Assembly (NCBI GenBank): GCA_964017065.1
Contig: OZ024786.1
Span: 12,887,469 to 12,951,468, forward strand
From: Haliclona indistincta
Lineage: Eukaryota > Porifera > Demospongiae > Haplosclerida > Chalinidae
Direction: 5' to 3'
Length of the DNA: 64,000 nt
Position numbers and translations under genes: made by a program. Positions 61,696 through 64,000 of this stretch are shown piece after piece. The notes beneath the pieces were generated by a model. It saw only the letters and a list, made by a program, of their open reading frames with translations. It did not search any database and was not told the origin of the DNA. Positions within the stretch are counted from its first letter, which is position 1; each line of letters begins with the position of its first letter.

Positions 61696-63868
61696 GTGCT
61701 ACAGTTAGTGGTGAACTCCAGGTTACTATGGTGAGCATTCCACCTGGGCCTGTGTTCAGGGTAGCCAGCTTGATCCGATTCAGATGTGACATCAGAGGTC
61801 AGAACGGGACCGTGACCTTTCGCTGGTATCAAAACTGCTCGCAGACTAACTCAAGTCAATATTTGGGAACGAGTGACACAGCATTGTGGCCGGACGAGGT
61901 GCTGACCACACCTACATATTGTTGGGATGGCATGACGTGTGAAGTGACTGATTCGACCAATCAGACGGCAACTGGATATGTTTCCTTTGCTATGCTCAGA
62001 GGTGAGTAAGAGTTGATGTACATGTAAGGAGGTGTCACTCACTTACTCACTCACTCACTCACTCACTCACTCACTCACTAATTCATTCACTCACTCCCTC
62101 ACTCCCCATTCTCTCTCTCTCTCTCTCTCTCTCTCACTCACTCACTCACTCACTCACTCACTCACTCACTCACTCACCCACCCACTTACTCACTCACTCC
62201 CCACTCTCTCTCTCTCTCTGACTCTCTCTCTCACTCACTCATCCCTTCTCTTTCTACCACTACAGGAACTGGTCTGACTCACAACAGTCGATCACTACAG
62301 AACAACTCTATTATAGTTGCTAACAAAAACAACACTTTCGGCAACATCACGTGTCACTCAGCCTCTCGTAATGTCTTGACTGGTCAATGGACTACTCCTG
62401 TAACTGACACTACCGAGTTCCTGTTCAAGAGAAGAGTCGATCAATCATCATTTTTATCACTTGATCTTCAACTAAATGCGACACTAATTCCTGATAGAGA
62501 AGGGGTATATCAGTGTGCTATTTTCAACGAGGAATTAGGAAGGCTGGAATATCACTCTGTCTGGATTTACAGGAATGGTTACACAGGTACAGAGCAAGTA
62601 TTCATTTCTTGGCATTGTTGTCTAATTAAAGGGTAGCTATTCAGTAATTCCCAGTTGTGTTTAGTATCTTTTATAATTCATTGCAACAGATCAACACGGG
62701 ATTTACTAATGCAATGAAAAATGCTTTGACTGGCACTAATGCAGTATAGTGTAGCCTCACTATGTAGCCTCACTATTTTGGCCTCACTATATTTTGGCCT
62801 CAGTGTAGCCTCACTATTTTGGCATATTTTTATAAATAATGGGTAACTGTATTTGGCAGATTATTGGGGTTCTACTGTATCATTTTCATCATTGATGATA
62901 ATTTTTCCTTTTCTTCCTCAGTTCCGTCCCTCACTGTGCAAGCATTTCCTCGATCTCTTCGCAGGCTTGACCAAGCTCCTTTCAACTCTTTTGACGTTGT
63001 GTGTGTCTGCATTATTCCACAAGATGTATCTGCTAACAAGACTCTCTTCTGGAGAGCAGGGACCAATTTTATGGGAAATGTTCTGCTGCCTACAAATACT
63101 AACGAAAGCAATGAAGTGTCGTTAAATTTTAAAGAACTTGATGGGGGTGTGGTTGAAAGTATGTTGCAAGTGGTTGCTAAGGTGCCCGGAGACTATCTGT
63201 ATTCTTGTGAGGCTGAGTTGAGAATCGAGGGAGATGACCCAGTAGCCGCATTCAGCACAACTGCAGTACATATACAAGGTATGGTGAAATGGATATAGCT
63301 TGCAAGATGTGAGAATTCATACATGCTGAGGTAATCGGTCGCAGTGCATGCTGTACCGTCACGGTAGAATAGATTCCTAAGCTTCAAGCTAGTTGTTCTT
63401 GTTGCAGAAACCTCGGGGCTGTAATTTTCTAGATATTTTTTTCCTCTGAAGAAATTTCAATTGTGGGAAGTGTTAAATTTTAGGTCAATCAAGAGCCTGT
63501 GTTAAATTTGTAACTGATAACACTCGTATGCTCATTGTTTCCATTCACAGGTGCTACGTTGCCTATCCCAGCTATGAACCTGACAGCGAATCGCACCCGT
63601 CTTCTCTCCTCGGCAGAAATCTCTTGGGTAGTTCAAGAAATTTCTTACCTACCCGAAGAGTACACAATCCAGTATAGCACAGATCGAAATTTTGTTAACA
63701 GTTTGCAAAAATTAATAGCGAGAACTCTAGATATTAATCTTGAAAAGAAGAATCAGAATTATTCAGATGTCATTGAGAATCTGGAGATTGGTCGAGAGTA
63801 CTTTTATCGTATTCAGTCAGAGAATGGTTATCGTGTTAGTACAAGTGAAACAGCTCAATTCACCGCAG
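61272..63868 (+). CDS. second Ig/FN3 receptor, short form, 3'-partial
   Basis: Exons 61272-61344, 61705-62001, 62266-62586, 62922-63278 and 63551-63868, all phase 1 with GT/AG sites; the gene continues past the window. They correspond to exons 1, 2, 3, 14 and 15 of the 28.8-kb receptor and differ by only a few codons each. Exon 14 lacks one codon (VCVCIIP). Exons 4-13 are missing: intron 3 is 335 bp and is a seamless fusion of the left part of intron 3 and the right part of intron 13 of the long gene. Encodes a signal peptide, three Ig-like domains and one FN3 before the (unseen) juxtamembrane part. Likely a surface receptor. Confidence 0.85.
61580..61691 (+). repeat. (TG)n-(CT)n microsatellite before receptor 2 exon 2
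   Basis: Same site as 29138-29276, but with (tg) in place of (ctgt) units. Confidence 0.92.
61705..62001 (+). CDS. receptor 2 exon 2: Ig-like
   Basis: Near-identical to 29288-29584; changes include H to Q in RGQNGTV. Confidence 0.84.
62035..62245 (+). repeat. (CTCA)n / (CT)n tract in receptor 2 intron 2
   Basis: About 200 bases of actc and ct repeats, greatly expanded over the roughly 45 bases at 29603-29647. Confidence 0.9.
62266..62586 (+). CDS. receptor 2 exon 3: Ig-like
   Basis: Matches 29669-29989; NITCHSASRN and GVYQCAIF retained. Confidence 0.84.
62922..63278 (+). CDS. receptor 2, equivalent of exon 14: Ig-like
   Basis: Matches 46751-47110 minus one codon; LFWRAGTN and YLYSCEAEL retained. 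Confidence 0.84.
63551..63868 (+). CDS. receptor 2, equivalent of exon 15: FN3
   Basis: Matches 47378-47695; AEISWVV and GREYFYRIQSENGYR. The gene continues beyond the window. Confidence 0.85.
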
Positions 63869-64000
63869 GTTAGTACGTGGTACAGTGGAACCTCTCTAAT
63901 CTGGACACTATAAAGACAAAAGTAGTGCATGTCTTGATTAAAGAGGTGTTCTGATTTCTTGTTTTAAATATACTTGTTAATATGCAGTGTACACATTCCT

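Overview
The window is nuclear DNA from an invertebrate animal, most probably a sponge (demosponge-like). It has spliced genes with GT/AG introns, multi-exon immunoglobulin (Ig)/fibronectin III (FN3) receptors with one domain per exon, a family of short secreted fibrinogen-superfamily proteins of a kind I know from sponges and cnidarians, Crypton-derived DUF3504 sequence, and very dense non-autonomous DNA transposons. No bacterial operon, CRISPR array or rRNA gene is present. The species cannot be fixed from the sequence alone.

Region 1 (1-2.6 kb, minus strand): a three-exon DUF6729/transposase-like gene, cut by the window edge, whose C-terminal part runs into a PSSSTPG heptapeptide repeat. 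Region 2 (2.9-21.4 kb): a cluster of five fibrinogen-superfamily (FReD-like) secreted-protein loci. Three are intact and intronless (10456, 14252, 19014), one has a frameshift (4903), and one is an inverted, 5'-truncated pseudogene (20786-21372). The copies arose by segmental duplication: about 2.5 kb shared by the second and third, a shared 5' flank for the first and fourth, and an inverted 3' flank for the first and fifth. The intervals are filled with foldback and TIR elements, a minisatellite and a D-arm-less tRNA-Lys relic. Region 3 (21.5-23.7 kb): the 3' exons of an unrecognised helical-repeat-like gene, with a roughly 0.5 kb CT tract before the last exon. The block is duplicated at 58.4-60.6 kb. 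Region 4 (23.7-28.8 kb): transposon-rich DNA.

Region 5 (28.8-55.8 kb, plus strand): one large receptor gene reconstructed here as 20 exons and 1811 codons. It has a signal peptide, 12 Ig-like domains, 2 FN3 domains, a SEA-like juxtamembrane region, one transmembrane helix, and a tail with tyrosine motifs, a proline-rich stretch and an NPxY motif. Almost every junction is phase 1 and the whole frame closes without a break. Its large introns hold Crypton, OB-fold, piggyBac-like, hAT-like and foldback elements. Region 6 (55.8-64 kb): a decayed Ig/FN3 relative (57.0 kb), the second helical-repeat block, an inverted fragment carrying a copy of receptor exon 18, and the start of a second, very similar receptor (61272 to the window end). 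That second receptor joins exon 3 directly to the equivalent of exon 14.

Taken together, the window pairs duplicating secreted fibrinogen-like proteins, which vary in discrete patches, with duplicating Ig/FN3 receptors that have signalling-type tails. This looks like a recognition (immune, allorecognition or adhesion) locus. That function is inference. The gene structures and duplications are read directly from the sequence.
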